The notes beneath the pieces were generated by a model, which ran no database searches, was not told where the DNA came from, and saw only the letters and a list, made by a program, of their open reading frames with translations. Source: Flavobacterium psychrotrophum (GTDB taxonomy: Bacteria; Bacteroidota; Bacteroidia; Flavobacteriales; Flavobacteriaceae). From it: a DNA stretch of 64,000 bases. The number at the start of each line of letters is the position of its first letter. The stretch's first letter is position 1. Location of the stretch: positions 1,612,001 to 1,676,000 of the forward strand of contig NZ_CP031557.1 in the NCBI RefSeq assembly GCF_003403075.1. Reading direction: 5' to 3'. The translations under genes and the position numbers were made by a program. Of this stretch, positions 45,947-55,341 are shown piece after piece.

Positions 45947-46609
45947 TTATTTACAGGCAGTATCAAGAAAGATAATTTTTTGCATAGGCACGCATTGAAT
46001 AAGTTTTGTATGGCTAATAACTTCACCGGAAGGAGAACAGGTATAAAATTCTTTGATAACCCCTGGAGGAAATGTGATTCCGTTCTTTTCAAAATAGTTA
46101 AGCATGCCATTTATTCCGGTTATAGAGAGCGTAAAATTATAACTGTTATCAAATATATACTTATATGTATTGAGCTCTTTCTTCTTAGATTTTTTTTCAT
46201 TTTTTGGAGCCAGCTTAACATAACTGTAGGCCTTATCAGTTATCAGCGTGTCCTCTAGTTTAGAATAAGTGTAATTTTCTAGACCAGTATCAGGATTACC
46301 ATTGTAAAATCCCGTTTTAGGGCATTTAAGACTAATGGCATATACCAGGAAATCATTTTTTTCCATCGAGTCAGTATAGATTTTACCATTGGCAAGCCTT
46401 AATGTCATGTACAATTTTTCGCCCTCGGGTGTTACGGTAAGTGAAAAGCTGTTATCCTTAGAATTAAAGAATTTATAAAAATCTCCACTTTTATGGGTTG
46501 TACCATTATTTTCAAAATGATATTCCTGAACGTAATCAAAGTCATATTGCTGTGCTATACACGGAAAAGCAAAACATAGTAATAATAGTTTTAGCAGATT
46601 GGTAAACAT
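45947..46609 (-). CDS. Secreted protein of unknown function
   Basis: The 220-residue protein has a signal peptide (LLKLLLLCFAFPCIAQ). The mature part is polar and beta-like, starting YDFDYVQEYHFENNG, with a basic segment (KNEKKSKKKELNTYKY) in the middle. I recognise no domain. Only three cysteines occur, so a disulfide-rich fold is unlikely. It lies between acs (whose terminator separates them) and the PAS kinase gene, so it is probably transcribed alone. Confidence 0.7.
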   Translation of the reverse strand: MFTNLLKLLLLCFAFPCIAQQYDFDYVQEYHFENNGTTHKSGDFYKFFNSKDNSFSLTVTPEGEKLYMTLRLANGKIYTDSMEKNDFLVYAISLKCPKTGFYNGNPDTGLENYTYSKLEDTLITDKAYSYVKLAPKNEKKSKKKELNTYKYIFDNSYNFTLSITGINGMLNYFEKNGITFPPGVIKEFYTCSPSGEVISHTKLIQCVPMQKIIFLDTACK

Positions 46610-46635
46610 AGTAGAATTGGTTTACTGCAAGATAC

Positions 46636-46668
46636 AAAAAAAGCGGTACCATTACTGATACCGCTTTT
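46636..46668 (-). terminator. Hairpin terminator after acs
   Basis: AAAAGCGGTA pairs with TACCGCTTTT around a ten-base loop. On the minus strand seven T residues follow. It lies 20 bases past the acs stop codon. Confidence 0.88.
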
Positions 46669-46687
46669 ACAAGAGTTTTCAAAACTA

Positions 46688-48598
46688 TTATTCTATACGA
46701 TCTTTTTTGATCTCCTCAACAATTTCAGGATTAAGCAATGTAGAAGTATCGCCAAAGTTAGAGAAGTCGCCTTCTGCTATCTTACGCAATATACGCCTCA
46801 TGATCTTACCCGAACGGGTTTTTGGTAAGCCGCTTACAAACTGAATTTTATCCAGTTTTGCAATTGGGCCAATGTGGCTCGATATATGTTCGTTGATTTC
46901 TTTTACAAGGTTTTCCTGGTTACGCCATGCGCCCGCTTCTTTAAGTATGATAAAGCCATACAGCGCATTACCCTTAACATCGTGCGGGAAGCCTACAATG
47001 GCAGATTCTGCAACCGATGGGTGCTCGTTAATAGCATCTTCAATAGGTGCGGTGCCCAGGTTATGGCCAGAAACAATAACAACATCATCTACACGGCCGG
47101 TAATACGGTAGTAACCTACTTCATCTCGTAGTGCGCCATCTCCGGTAAAATATTTACCCGGGAAGGTACTAAAGTAAGTATCTTTAAAACGCTGATGATC
47201 ACCCCAAATGGTACGGGCCATGCCCGGCCAAGGGAATTTTATACACAGGCTGCCTACAACCTGGTTATCTTCTATTTCGTTACGCCTTTCATCCATTAGT
47301 ACAGGCTGTACACCCGGTAACGGAAGTGTAGCATAAGTAGGCTTAGTAGGGGTAACAAAAGGAAGCGGCGATATCATGATGCCACCGGTTTCGGTTTGCC
47401 ACCAGGTATCTACAACAGGCGATTTCTTTTTGCCTACGTGGTCATTATACCAGTGCCATGCTTCTTCATTTATTGGCTCACCTACAGATCCTATTACTTT
47501 TAGAGATGTAAGGTCGTGCTTGTCTACCCACTTCCAGTCTTCTTTAGCAAGCGAGCGTATAGCAGTTGGTGCAGTATAAAACTGGTTTACCTTATGCTTG
47601 TCTATAACTTCCCAAAAACGCCCGAAATCAGGATATGAAGGTATACCTTCAAAAATAATAGTTGTTGCACCATTTAATAATGGTCCGTATAGTATGTAAG
47701 AGTGGCCTGTAATCCAGCCAATATCGGCAGTACACCAGTACACATCACTTTCTTCATAAGCAAAAATATTTTTAAAGGTATAGGCAGAATATACCATGTA
47801 GCCTGCAGTAGTATGCAGCATACCTTTAGGCTTACCTGTTGATCCTGATGTATACAGGATAAACAACGGATCCTCGGCATCCATTATTTCGGCTACGTTG
47901 TTTGGTATAGCATCATCAAGCAGCGGCTGTAGCCACTGGTCACGGCCTTCCTGCATCTTTATTTCGGCATTGGTTCTTTTAACAACCAATACATTTTCTA
48001 CAGTTGGACATGTTTTAAGCGCCTCGTCTACAATGCCTTTAAGATCAATCGTCTTGTTGCCACGGAAACCACCATCTGATGTAATAACCATTTTAGCACC
48101 ACAGTCTATAACCCTTGCAGCAACTGCCGATGCAGAAAATCCTGCAAAGATAACAGAGTGTACTGCCCCTATCCTGGCGCAGGCCAATACTGTAACCGCA
48201 AGCTCAGGTATCATGGGCAGGTAAATACATACCCTGTCGCCTTTTTTAATACCCTGATCTCTTAATACGTTGGCCATTTTAGCCACGCGGTCATACAATT
48301 CATTATATGTTATGTGCTGTGCAGCCTCATCAGGGCTATTTGGTTCAAATATAATAGCTGTTTTGTTGCCCCTTTTCGCAAGATGGCGGTCAATACAGTT
48401 TTTTGTAATATTTACTTTAGCATTGGTAAACCATTTTACCTCTGCTTCCTGCATATCAAACTCTACAACCTTATCCCACTTTTGGTACCAGGTAAAATTC
48501 TCATCAGCAATACGATCCCAAAATTTTCTGGGCTCGCGCACCGATTTGTTATAGTGCTTAAAATATTGTTCCAGGTTCTCTACCTTATAGTAACTCAT
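46688..48598 (-). CDS. acs: Acetyl-CoA synthetase
   Basis: The 636-residue AMP-forming enzyme activates acetate to acetyl-CoA. YTSGSTGKPKG near residue 255 is the P-loop, DTWWQTETGG near residue 400 the adenine/acetate block, and YRITGRVDDVVIVSGHNLG near residue 505 the hinge. PKTRSGKIMRR near residue 600 carries the lysine that is acetylated in regulated Acs enzymes. Length and order are typical. The response regulator gene and the symporter-kinase lie directly upstream on the same strand, which points to acetate or a related carboxylate as the signal. It has its own -7 box. Confidence 0.97.
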   Translation of the reverse strand: MSYYKVENLEQYFKHYNKSVREPRKFWDRIADENFTWYQKWDKVVEFDMQEAEVKWFTNAKVNITKNCIDRHLAKRGNKTAIIFEPNSPDEAAQHITYNELYDRVAKMANVLRDQGIKKGDRVCIYLPMIPELAVTVLACARIGAVHSVIFAGFSASAVAARVIDCGAKMVITSDGGFRGNKTIDLKGIVDEALKTCPTVENVLVVKRTNAEIKMQEGRDQWLQPLLDDAIPNNVAEIMDAEDPLFILYTSGSTGKPKGMLHTTAGYMVYSAYTFKNIFAYEESDVYWCTADIGWITGHSYILYGPLLNGATTIIFEGIPSYPDFGRFWEVIDKHKVNQFYTAPTAIRSLAKEDWKWVDKHDLTSLKVIGSVGEPINEEAWHWYNDHVGKKKSPVVDTWWQTETGGIMISPLPFVTPTKPTYATLPLPGVQPVLMDERRNEIEDNQVVGSLCIKFPWPGMARTIWGDHQRFKDTYFSTFPGKYFTGDGALRDEVGYYRITGRVDDVVIVSGHNLGTAPIEDAINEHPSVAESAIVGFPHDVKGNALYGFIILKEAGAWRNQENLVKEINEHISSHIGPIAKLDKIQFVSGLPKTRSGKIMRRILRKIAEGDFSNFGDTSTLLNPEIVEEIKKDRIE

Positions 48599-48677
48599 GA
48601 TGTGTTTGTGTTTAAGCTGTTTTTTTTAATACAATGTAAATATATTAAGGTTTTTTTAATGATGCTATATATTTATG

Positions 48678-48685
48678 CAAAAATA
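48678..48685 (-). promoter_or_regulatory. -7 box of acs
   Basis: The minus strand reads TATTTTTG, 79 bases before the ATG at 48598. It lies in the very AT-rich gap after the response regulator gene. Confidence 0.5.
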
Positions 48686-48711
48686 ATATATATACTATAT
48701 TTTCTAAGCAT

Positions 48712-49077
48712 CTATACTGTAAGCAATTCATTAACCTGCTCTACCAGCTTTTTTATCGAAAACGGCTTGGTCATGTATAGGTTGGCCCCGAGTGATAAAC
48801 CCTTCTCAATATCACTTTCCTTGTTCTTAGCCGACAGGAAAATAACTTTAGTATCTGTAAGCCTTTCGTCCTTTTTTATTTGTTCCAGCGTAGCATAACC
48901 ATCTACCATGGGCATCATTACGTCAAGTATGATCATGTCAGGGCATTCGGTTTTTAAAATATCAAGCGCTTCCTGTCCGTCACGTGCTATAAACACCTCA
49001 AAATTATTTTTCCTGAAGGTATATTCGAGCGACATAACTATGTTTGGCTCATCGTCAACAATTAATATCTTTTTCAT
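48712..49077 (-). CDS. Single-domain response regulator (CheY-like)
   Basis: The 121-residue receiver domain has the acidic pair at IVDDEPN (Asp8, Asp9), the phosphoacceptor Asp52 in ILDVMMP, the conserved Ser/Thr at FLSAK and the lysine at MTKPF. There is no output domain. It begins 17 bases after the symporter-kinase stop, so the two are co-transcribed and the kinase is its likely partner. The ATG at 49077 is chosen because the frame's 65-codon upstream extension lies inside the kinase gene. Confidence 0.94.
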   Translation of the reverse strand: MKKILIVDDEPNIVMSLEYTFRKNNFEVFIARDGQEALDILKTECPDMIILDVMMPMVDGYATLEQIKKDERLTDTKVIFLSAKNKESDIEKGLSLGANLYMTKPFSIKKLVEQVNELLTV

Positions 49078-49093
49078 TTGGCGTATGTGTGTA

Positions 49094-51781
49094 TTATATT
49101 TTTGGCAGTGTAAAGATAAGGCAGGCGCCGCTATTTTCGGTATTTTCTGCCCATATGTGCCCACCATGATATTCAATGATCTGGCGGCAGATAGACAAGC
49201 CGAGTCCGCTTCCCACCGGCTTTTTAATATTCTGGTTGTCTGACTGGTAAAACTTATCAAAAATAGCATCAAAATCGCCTTCGCTTATTCCTCTGCCATT
49301 ATCGCATACCGTGGTAATTATTTCAAGCTCTTCTACAACCACGCCAATAGTGATGGTACCATTTTGTTCGGGGCAAAATTTTATAGCATTACTAACCAGG
49401 TTCGTAATAACCTGTATTATACGGTCTTCATCAAAACGGGCATGTATGGCAGTATGCTTAGAAAGGGTAAGTTTAATGCCCTTGTTCTTGATAAGTTGGT
49501 GCAAGGGTACCAAAGCCTTTTCTATGGTCTGGCCAAGATTATTTACTGATAGATTGATCTTTTGCTTGCCTGTTTCAAATTTTTCAAGGTCAAGAATGTT
49601 ATTTATAAGCCGGTTAAGCCGGTCTGACTCAGACATGATACTTTGCAGGAATTGTTTTTTAAGCTCCTCGGGCATATCATCTTCATCGTGCAAAAGCTCT
49701 GTAGCGGCTTTAATTGCAGTAATGGGCGTGCGCAGCTCATGTGCTACGGTATCCAGAAATTCATCTTTCTGTTTGTCTTTCCATACCAGTTTCTGGTTTG
49801 CCTTTTGTAACTCTCCTGTAATGGCCTTCAGCTCATTACCTGTTTCGGTTAACTTTTTGTTGATGAGAATGTTCTCATGCGATTCTTCAAGTATCTTAAG
49901 TACTTCGGGTAAGGTAATTTTTTCTTCCTTTACCACACTGGATATTAATATCCTTGCAGATGCGGTACCCAAGTGCCCTGTAAGCAGGTTTTCGGCAAAT
50001 TTTATAAGCCTTGCATCAGCCAGATCCTGGTTTTTATCCAAGCCGTATTTTGAATTAAAGAGCGATAGCGCCCTCTTTGTACGGTCTTCTCCCAGAAAAC
50101 GTGCTAATACCTTTTGTATATCGCTGGTGTAGGCAGTACCTTTCCAGATAAAGGCATTTTCGTGCATGGTAATATATTTGTCTACATCTACAAACATCTC
50201 TGCATAGTTACGCTCGCGATAGTTACCCCGGTACATAACAGACACCCACATAAACGTAAAAATGTTAGCAAACATACTCCAAAACAGGGCATGCGGTACC
50301 GGGTCAAGATAATCTAAACCAAATAGTTCAAATGGGCGCAGTAAGCCAATGCCCCAGGGGCCATTCATTAAAAAAGATCCGCCAAGATGCGAGGCTCCGG
50401 TAGCATATGGTATTAACAAGGTATAGGTACATACTGCAAATCCGGCAATAATGCCGGCAATGGCTCCTCTCCTGCTTGCCCTGCGCCACGTAAAAGCGGC
50501 AAAGAATGATGGTGCCAGCTGCGCGATCATTACAAACGATACCAAACCTATTGATACCAGATTGTAGTCGAGCACTACCACACGATAAATAAAATAGGCC
50601 ACAACAATAAGGCTAAAGATGCCTACCTTTCGCATATTAACAATGCGCTTGCGGTTTACTTCTGGCTCTGCAGATTTAAATGTTTCTAGGAAACCATATG
50701 GGATAAGTATATTGTTGCTCAGCATTGTAGATAAACCTATAGATGATACCACAATCATGGATATCGCTGCCGAAAACCCTCCCAAAAATACCAGTACGGT
50801 TATTACCTTATTACCCATTAATTGAGGAATAAGTAATGAATAAGTATCGGCATTAACCTCTGTATCATGAAATAATATATTACCTCCCCAAGCTATGGGG
50901 TACACAAAAATATTGATGAGCAAGAGGTATAAAGGGAAAAGCCACGTAGCTGTCTTAATATGGTTTTCGCGGTGGTTTTCTATAACACCCATCTGGAATT
51001 GACGTGGTAATAAAAATATGGCAAAAGTAGACAGCACACACAGCATAAACCAGTTAATGGCCTGCGGAATACCCCCCATGGTGTTTCGTTCTTTAAAATA
51101 AGACAGCTTGCTTGCCTGAGCATAAATATCATCAAAACCATCAAATACAAAAAAGGTTACATACAGCCCTACCAAAAGAAAAAAGAACAGCTTAAAAGCA
51201 GATTCCATTGCCACAGCGGTAACAATGCCCCTCCTTTTTTCAGAGGCATCTACATACCGTGTTCCGTAATAAGATGCAAATAATGCCAATGCGATGGCTA
51301 CATAGGTTGTAGTGTCGTTAAACACGTTAGAGCTAAGCGAAGTTTGTGTAACTACATGAAATGTTTCTGCTATAGCCTTAAGCTGAAGGGCTATATATGG
51401 TAGTATACCAAAAAGGCAGATAAGCGATACCAACGCACCCAGAAAACGACTGTTGCCATAGCGCAGCGATATAAAATCGGCAATGCTGGATATCTTATTT
51501 ACCCGAGATATCCTGATTATCTTGCGGAGTATGATCATCCATGCAGGAATGATGATCACGGGCCCCACATAAGTAGGCAGAAAGCCCAGTCCGCTTTTTG
51601 CAGCTACGCCTATACTGCCATAGTATGTCCAGGCAGAGCAGTATACCGCGAGAGAAAGTCCGTACACATAAGGGTTATTCGTCCAGCGACTGCCGGTTGC
51701 TTTTTTTTCTGCCCAGTGCGCTACAAAAAACAGTAAGGCCAGGTATAGGGTAAGGATAAGCAATAAGGAAGCACTACTCAT
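49094..51781 (-). CDS. Sodium:solute symporter fused to sensor histidine kinase (CbrA-like)
   Basis: The 895-residue protein has an SLC5-type transporter of about thirteen membrane helices (residues 1-520; YGSIGVAAKSGLGFLPTYVGP early, and RQFQMGVIENH). A linker with a STAC-like region follows, and then a kinase with VAHELRTPITAI (His681), CDNGRGI and GSGLGLSICRQII. Relatives such as CbrA couple transport or sensing of a small solute to phosphorylation. Its neighbours (response regulator, acs, carriers, porin) suggest a carboxylate signal. Its start overlaps the upstream 64-residue gene by eight bases. Confidence 0.94.
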   Translation of the reverse strand: MSSASLLLILTLYLALLFFVAHWAEKKATGSRWTNNPYVYGLSLAVYCSAWTYYGSIGVAAKSGLGFLPTYVGPVIIIPAWMIILRKIIRISRVNKISSIADFISLRYGNSRFLGALVSLICLFGILPYIALQLKAIAETFHVVTQTSLSSNVFNDTTTYVAIALALFASYYGTRYVDASEKRRGIVTAVAMESAFKLFFFLLVGLYVTFFVFDGFDDIYAQASKLSYFKERNTMGGIPQAINWFMLCVLSTFAIFLLPRQFQMGVIENHRENHIKTATWLFPLYLLLINIFVYPIAWGGNILFHDTEVNADTYSLLIPQLMGNKVITVLVFLGGFSAAISMIVVSSIGLSTMLSNNILIPYGFLETFKSAEPEVNRKRIVNMRKVGIFSLIVVAYFIYRVVVLDYNLVSIGLVSFVMIAQLAPSFFAAFTWRRASRRGAIAGIIAGFAVCTYTLLIPYATGASHLGGSFLMNGPWGIGLLRPFELFGLDYLDPVPHALFWSMFANIFTFMWVSVMYRGNYRERNYAEMFVDVDKYITMHENAFIWKGTAYTSDIQKVLARFLGEDRTKRALSLFNSKYGLDKNQDLADARLIKFAENLLTGHLGTASARILISSVVKEEKITLPEVLKILEESHENILINKKLTETGNELKAITGELQKANQKLVWKDKQKDEFLDTVAHELRTPITAIKAATELLHDEDDMPEELKKQFLQSIMSESDRLNRLINNILDLEKFETGKQKINLSVNNLGQTIEKALVPLHQLIKNKGIKLTLSKHTAIHARFDEDRIIQVITNLVSNAIKFCPEQNGTITIGVVVEELEIITTVCDNGRGISEGDFDAIFDKFYQSDNQNIKKPVGSGLGLSICRQIIEYHGGHIWAENTENSGACLIFTLPKI

Positions 51782-51968
51782 AATACCTCCTGATTATGTA
51801 GGCTGAAACTAATATAGAAAATAACCATACCGAAAAGATATAGATGTAAATTACAGGTATACCCCCTACAGGTTCTGCGCTGTCAAACAACAACATAAGC
51901 GGCATGTTAAAAGCTATAAGGAGCAGCAGTGAAACGATAAGCAGTTTTTGTTCGTGCCTTTTTTTCAT
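51774..51968 (-). CDS. Tiny two-helix membrane protein
   Basis: The 64-residue protein has a basic N-terminus (MKKRHEQK) and two hydrophobic helices (about 9-28 and 38-58) ending in IIRRYYE. It overlaps the symporter-kinase start by eight bases, so its translation is coupled to that gene. Small partners of this kind are known beside SLC5 symporters (the DUF485/YjcH position next to ActP), but this protein does not look like DUF485. I infer that it is an accessory subunit. Confidence 0.75.
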   Translation of the reverse strand: MKKRHEQKLLIVSLLLLIAFNMPLMLLFDSAEPVGGIPVIYIYIFSVWLFSILVSAYIIRRYYE

Positions 51969-52034
51969 AAACAGTATATAAAAGCCGTAGCCCCCAGAGA
52001 GGGAGCTACAGCAAATGGTCTATAAACTATAAAA

Positions 52035-52256
52035 TTACACTTCGTCATATTCTCCCTTCAGGGCATATAACCCAAAGGTTCCCAGCCCGGCCACGATAAG
52101 CGGCGTAAGGATAAAAAGGATAATGATGCCAAACACAAGGTCATCCTGTTTTCCGGTAGCAAACTTGGGCAACCCGAAGATAAAGATACAAAAATATGCT
52201 GCTGCTGCTGCCAGTGCCAGCCAAAGCAGCCCTAATATTCTTTTTAATGCTTTCAT
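52035..52256 (-). CDS. Small membrane protein, two helices
   Basis: The 73-residue protein has two hydrophobic segments (about 8-27 and 41-63) and a short acidic tail (EYDEV). I recall such proteins as a conserved small family (DUF6814-like) next to MHS-type MFS carriers in Bacteroidetes. It begins 13 bases after the carrier gene and precedes the other small gene by 66 bases, so both sit between carrier and sensor in one leftward transcript. Function is unknown. Confidence 0.75.
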   Translation of the reverse strand: MKALKRILGLLWLALAAAAAYFCIFIFGLPKFATGKQDDLVFGIIILFILTPLIVAGLGTFGLYALKGEYDEV

Positions 52257-52269
52257 GATTTCAATTTTT

Positions 52270-53808
52270 TTAGTCGTGTTCTACGTTATTTTTTGCTTTA
52301 ATGTATATCATACCTATTACAAAACTTATGGCTGCAATAATTATTGGGTACCATAAACCTTCAAGGTAGAATTTAGCATCGCCATTATCTTTTGCACTGG
52401 TAACAAGGTAGGTAGAAATTGCCGGAAGCAAACCACCAAAGATACCATTACCCACGTGATACGGTAAAGACATAGAAGTATAGCGTATTTTAACCGGGAA
52501 CATTTCTACCAGGAATGCTGCAATAGGGCCATATACCATGGTTACAAAAATTACCTGTATAAACACAAGGAAGATAAGCATCCACCTGTCATCGCTGTTA
52601 ATGGTTTTTGTCAGTTTTGTATCGGCTTTTACTTTACCATCTTCGTCTATGGCAGCTTTGCCATCTTCTAAATGTACTGTTTTAACTTCTACCAGTTTTG
52701 TACCATCAGTATATTCTTTTGTAGTGGTATATATAGAGTCTGACTTACCCTCTTTAACTTCCTTAATTACAGCATCAATTTTAGTTTTCTCTACAACTTC
52801 TGTCTTTGTTGCAAGGTCTGTAGTTTCATACATTTTCTGGTAAATAGGCCTGTATAATAATATTGCAGCAAGCATACCTACCATCATTATGGCCTTTCGG
52901 CCTATTTTATCACTCAGCCAGCCAAATACTACAAAGAAAGGAGTACCAATTAAAAGCGCTATCCCTAAGAGTGCGTCTACCTGGCTGCTGTCTACCGCCA
53001 TTACTGTTTTAAGGAAACTCATGGCATAAAACTGACCCGTGTACCATACTACACCCTGCCCCATAGCTGCACCAAATAGCGCAAGTAACACGAATTTAAG
53101 GTTGTATTTATTACCAAAGCTTTCTTTTAACGGATTAGCCGTAGTTTTTCCTTCTGCCTTTGCTTTTGCAAAAACAGGTGATTCGTGCATATTCTTACGA
53201 ATGAAATAAGAAACAATAACCATTATTATAGATACCCAGAATGGTACCCTCCATCCCCATAGGTCAAACTCTTCTGCACTAAGCGTTGCCCTTGTAAGCA
53301 GGATAACCATTAGCGAAATGAAAAGCCCGAAAGTAGCAGTAGTCTGTATCCACGAGGTCCAGTAACCGCGTTCACCACGAGGGGCATGTTCAGCCACATA
53401 GGTTGCTGCACCACCATATTCACCACCTAATGCAAGTCCCTGTAATAACCTTAAGATTAATACCAGCAAAGGTGCAAAAAAGCCGATAGATTCATAACTT
53501 GGTATACAGCCTATTAAAAATGTGGCTCCGCCCATTAGGAGCAGCGTTACCATAAAGGTGTATTTACGCCCGATGATATCGCCCAGGCGGCCAAAGAACA
53601 GCGCCCCGAAAGGCCTTACCACAAAGCCTGCCGCAAAGGTAGCCAGCGTACTTAAAAAGGCAGCGGTAGGATTATCTGCCGGAAAAAACTTGGTAGAAAT
53701 GACCACGGCAAGGCTGCCGAAAATGTAAAAGTCATACCACTCAATTAATGTACCAAGGGAGGAGGCCGTGATTACCTTCCATATCCCTTTTGTAGATGGA
53801 TTGCTCAT
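52270..53808 (-). CDS. MHS-family (ProP/KgtP-like) MFS carrier with periplasmic insert
   Basis: The 512-residue protein has twelve helices. SSLGTLIEWYDFYIFGSLA at the N-terminus, RPFGALFFGRLGDIIGRKYT between helices 2 and 3 and GLALGGEYGGAATYVAEHAP in helix 4 are the metabolite:H+ symporter hallmarks. Between helices 9 and 10 there is an additional hydrophilic segment of about 85 residues, rich in Lys, Glu, Asp and Thr. It is absent from ProP or KgtP and should face the periplasm. Substrates of the family are carboxylates or betaines; the neighbouring acs suggests a short carboxylate. Expressed with the small genes downstream. Confidence 0.9.
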   Translation of the reverse strand: MSNPSTKGIWKVITASSLGTLIEWYDFYIFGSLAVVISTKFFPADNPTAAFLSTLATFAAGFVVRPFGALFFGRLGDIIGRKYTFMVTLLLMGGATFLIGCIPSYESIGFFAPLLVLILRLLQGLALGGEYGGAATYVAEHAPRGERGYWTSWIQTTATFGLFISLMVILLTRATLSAEEFDLWGWRVPFWVSIIMVIVSYFIRKNMHESPVFAKAKAEGKTTANPLKESFGNKYNLKFVLLALFGAAMGQGVVWYTGQFYAMSFLKTVMAVDSSQVDALLGIALLIGTPFFVVFGWLSDKIGRKAIMMVGMLAAILLYRPIYQKMYETTDLATKTEVVEKTKIDAVIKEVKEGKSDSIYTTTKEYTDGTKLVEVKTVHLEDGKAAIDEDGKVKADTKLTKTINSDDRWMLIFLVFIQVIFVTMVYGPIAAFLVEMFPVKIRYTSMSLPYHVGNGIFGGLLPAISTYLVTSAKDNGDAKFYLEGLWYPIIIAAISFVIGMIYIKAKNNVEHD

Positions 53809-53843
53809 AGTTGTAATTTAGTGTTTATAGAATTATTGTTTAT

Positions 53844-55235
53844 TTACAGATAGATGGCCAGTTGCACCAGGAATTCTCCTTTTGTGCTATAGCTGTCAGT
53901 ACTTGTATATACCGGCCTTGTGGCATATTGTGTTGTTATCTTGGCATGGTGCCCGTCTATATACCAGTTAGCTCCTACGTCAAACTGTGAACTGGCTTTA
54001 TCAAGCGCTTCAAAATTTTTGTAGGTATAAGCTGCATACGGCTGTATCCTTACTTTTGGCTTAGCATGGCTGTCCGGTATAAGAAAACCTGCCTGAGTGT
54101 ACCAAATGCTCCCTGTACCCATTGTAGGCTGGGCGTTACCTGCTCCTGCAATAGCGCGAGAACCTGTAAAGGTTCCATCGTTTACCCCTACGTTCATAAT
54201 ACCCAGGTTACGCATGTAGTTAGGACCAAAATCATAGCTATAAAACACACTGTATGCGGTTATTGCCCCTTTTTTAGAGCCTATTGGTATATCAAGAAAA
54301 GCATCGGCAGAGAACAGGTTAATGTCGTGTTTAGATACCGTGGCATCTGCATTGCGCGATCGTGTACCATCCGGAGCCAGGTAAAAACCTGCTCCCAGGT
54401 TAAATACCTTTTTACTGCCCAGATAACTTCCTACCTTATAAGGCAGCAGGTTACTTTCTACATCAAAAAACTGGTATTCTATATATCCTGCCTTACTCCA
54501 TTTTGTATTGCCATTACTGTCAAAGGCAACGCCCTGAGGCTGAACATAAGCCCCAGATGCGGCATTAGTTTCAAGTATGTTAATATTTGTTGCAAATGGC
54601 TTGTTATAGCTAAGGCGGTATTCTAAATGCCCATATTTACCTTTAGCAAAAAGCCCCATCTGCCGGGCAAACTGGTCTGAATTTTCAATTAGCGGCCAGT
54701 TGAATATTGGTGCGTCTGCGGCAAGAAAGTTAAGTGTAGACGCCATTGTCATACGGCTTAACCCCATATAATAGTGCAGGCCACCTCCTATCGAAAGGCT
54801 AAATTTTCCGCTTTCTCCCGGCAGTATAACTGCATATTCGTTCCAGGCATCATGAAAAAACATTCCCGGTTTTTTTGCGGCACCATAACCACCGGTTCCT
54901 GTTGTACTGGCAGCGCCGCCATTAGTAAAAGTCTGGTTGTTAATACCAAAGTGTGTAAGGATAAGGTACCTTTTAGAGAGCTGCGCATACATAAGCAAAC
55001 GCAGCCTGCGATTACCAATATCGGTACTTGTTGTTGCGGTTTCGCCGTTAATGGCAGTACCCGGATTCATCTCGGTAGATCGTAGCCATATCTGGTCCCA
55101 TACTATGGTACGCAGATATTTGCTGCCTGTAGAATCGATATTAAACTTTAAGCCGGAACCGTACTCACTGGATCCCTGAGCTAATGCGGCGACTGAAGAA
55201 AACAGCAGTGCGGCACAGATGGTTAATTTTTTCAT
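53844..55235 (-). CDS. Outer-membrane porin-like protein
   Basis: The 463-residue protein starts with a signal peptide (MKKLTICAALLFSSVAALAQ) and continues as a beta-barrel with alternating aromatic strands, ending in FLVQLAIYL, a typical C-terminal strand. LRTIVWDQIWLRSTEMNPG near the start and RRLRLLMYAQLSKRYLI resemble the phosphate-selective/OprP-type porin families seen in Bacteroidetes. It lies 35 bases ahead of the inner-membrane carrier, so the pair may move one solute across both membranes. The ATG at 55235 gives the proper signal peptide; a GTG-like extension of four codons is not needed. Confidence 0.85.
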   Translation of the reverse strand: MKKLTICAALLFSSVAALAQGSSEYGSGLKFNIDSTGSKYLRTIVWDQIWLRSTEMNPGTAINGETATTSTDIGNRRLRLLMYAQLSKRYLILTHFGINNQTFTNGGAASTTGTGGYGAAKKPGMFFHDAWNEYAVILPGESGKFSLSIGGGLHYYMGLSRMTMASTLNFLAADAPIFNWPLIENSDQFARQMGLFAKGKYGHLEYRLSYNKPFATNINILETNAASGAYVQPQGVAFDSNGNTKWSKAGYIEYQFFDVESNLLPYKVGSYLGSKKVFNLGAGFYLAPDGTRSRNADATVSKHDINLFSADAFLDIPIGSKKGAITAYSVFYSYDFGPNYMRNLGIMNVGVNDGTFTGSRAIAGAGNAQPTMGTGSIWYTQAGFLIPDSHAKPKVRIQPYAAYTYKNFEALDKASSQFDVGANWYIDGHHAKITTQYATRPVYTSTDSYSTKGEFLVQLAIYL

Positions 55236-55341
55236 ACTATTCGTCAAAATTTGGGTTTTTGTAACGTTTTCGTACAGCCAAATTCTAAAAAACAGTTCAA
55301 TGAAAGAAATTATAGTATATACAGTTGTAAAGTGTATAGTT

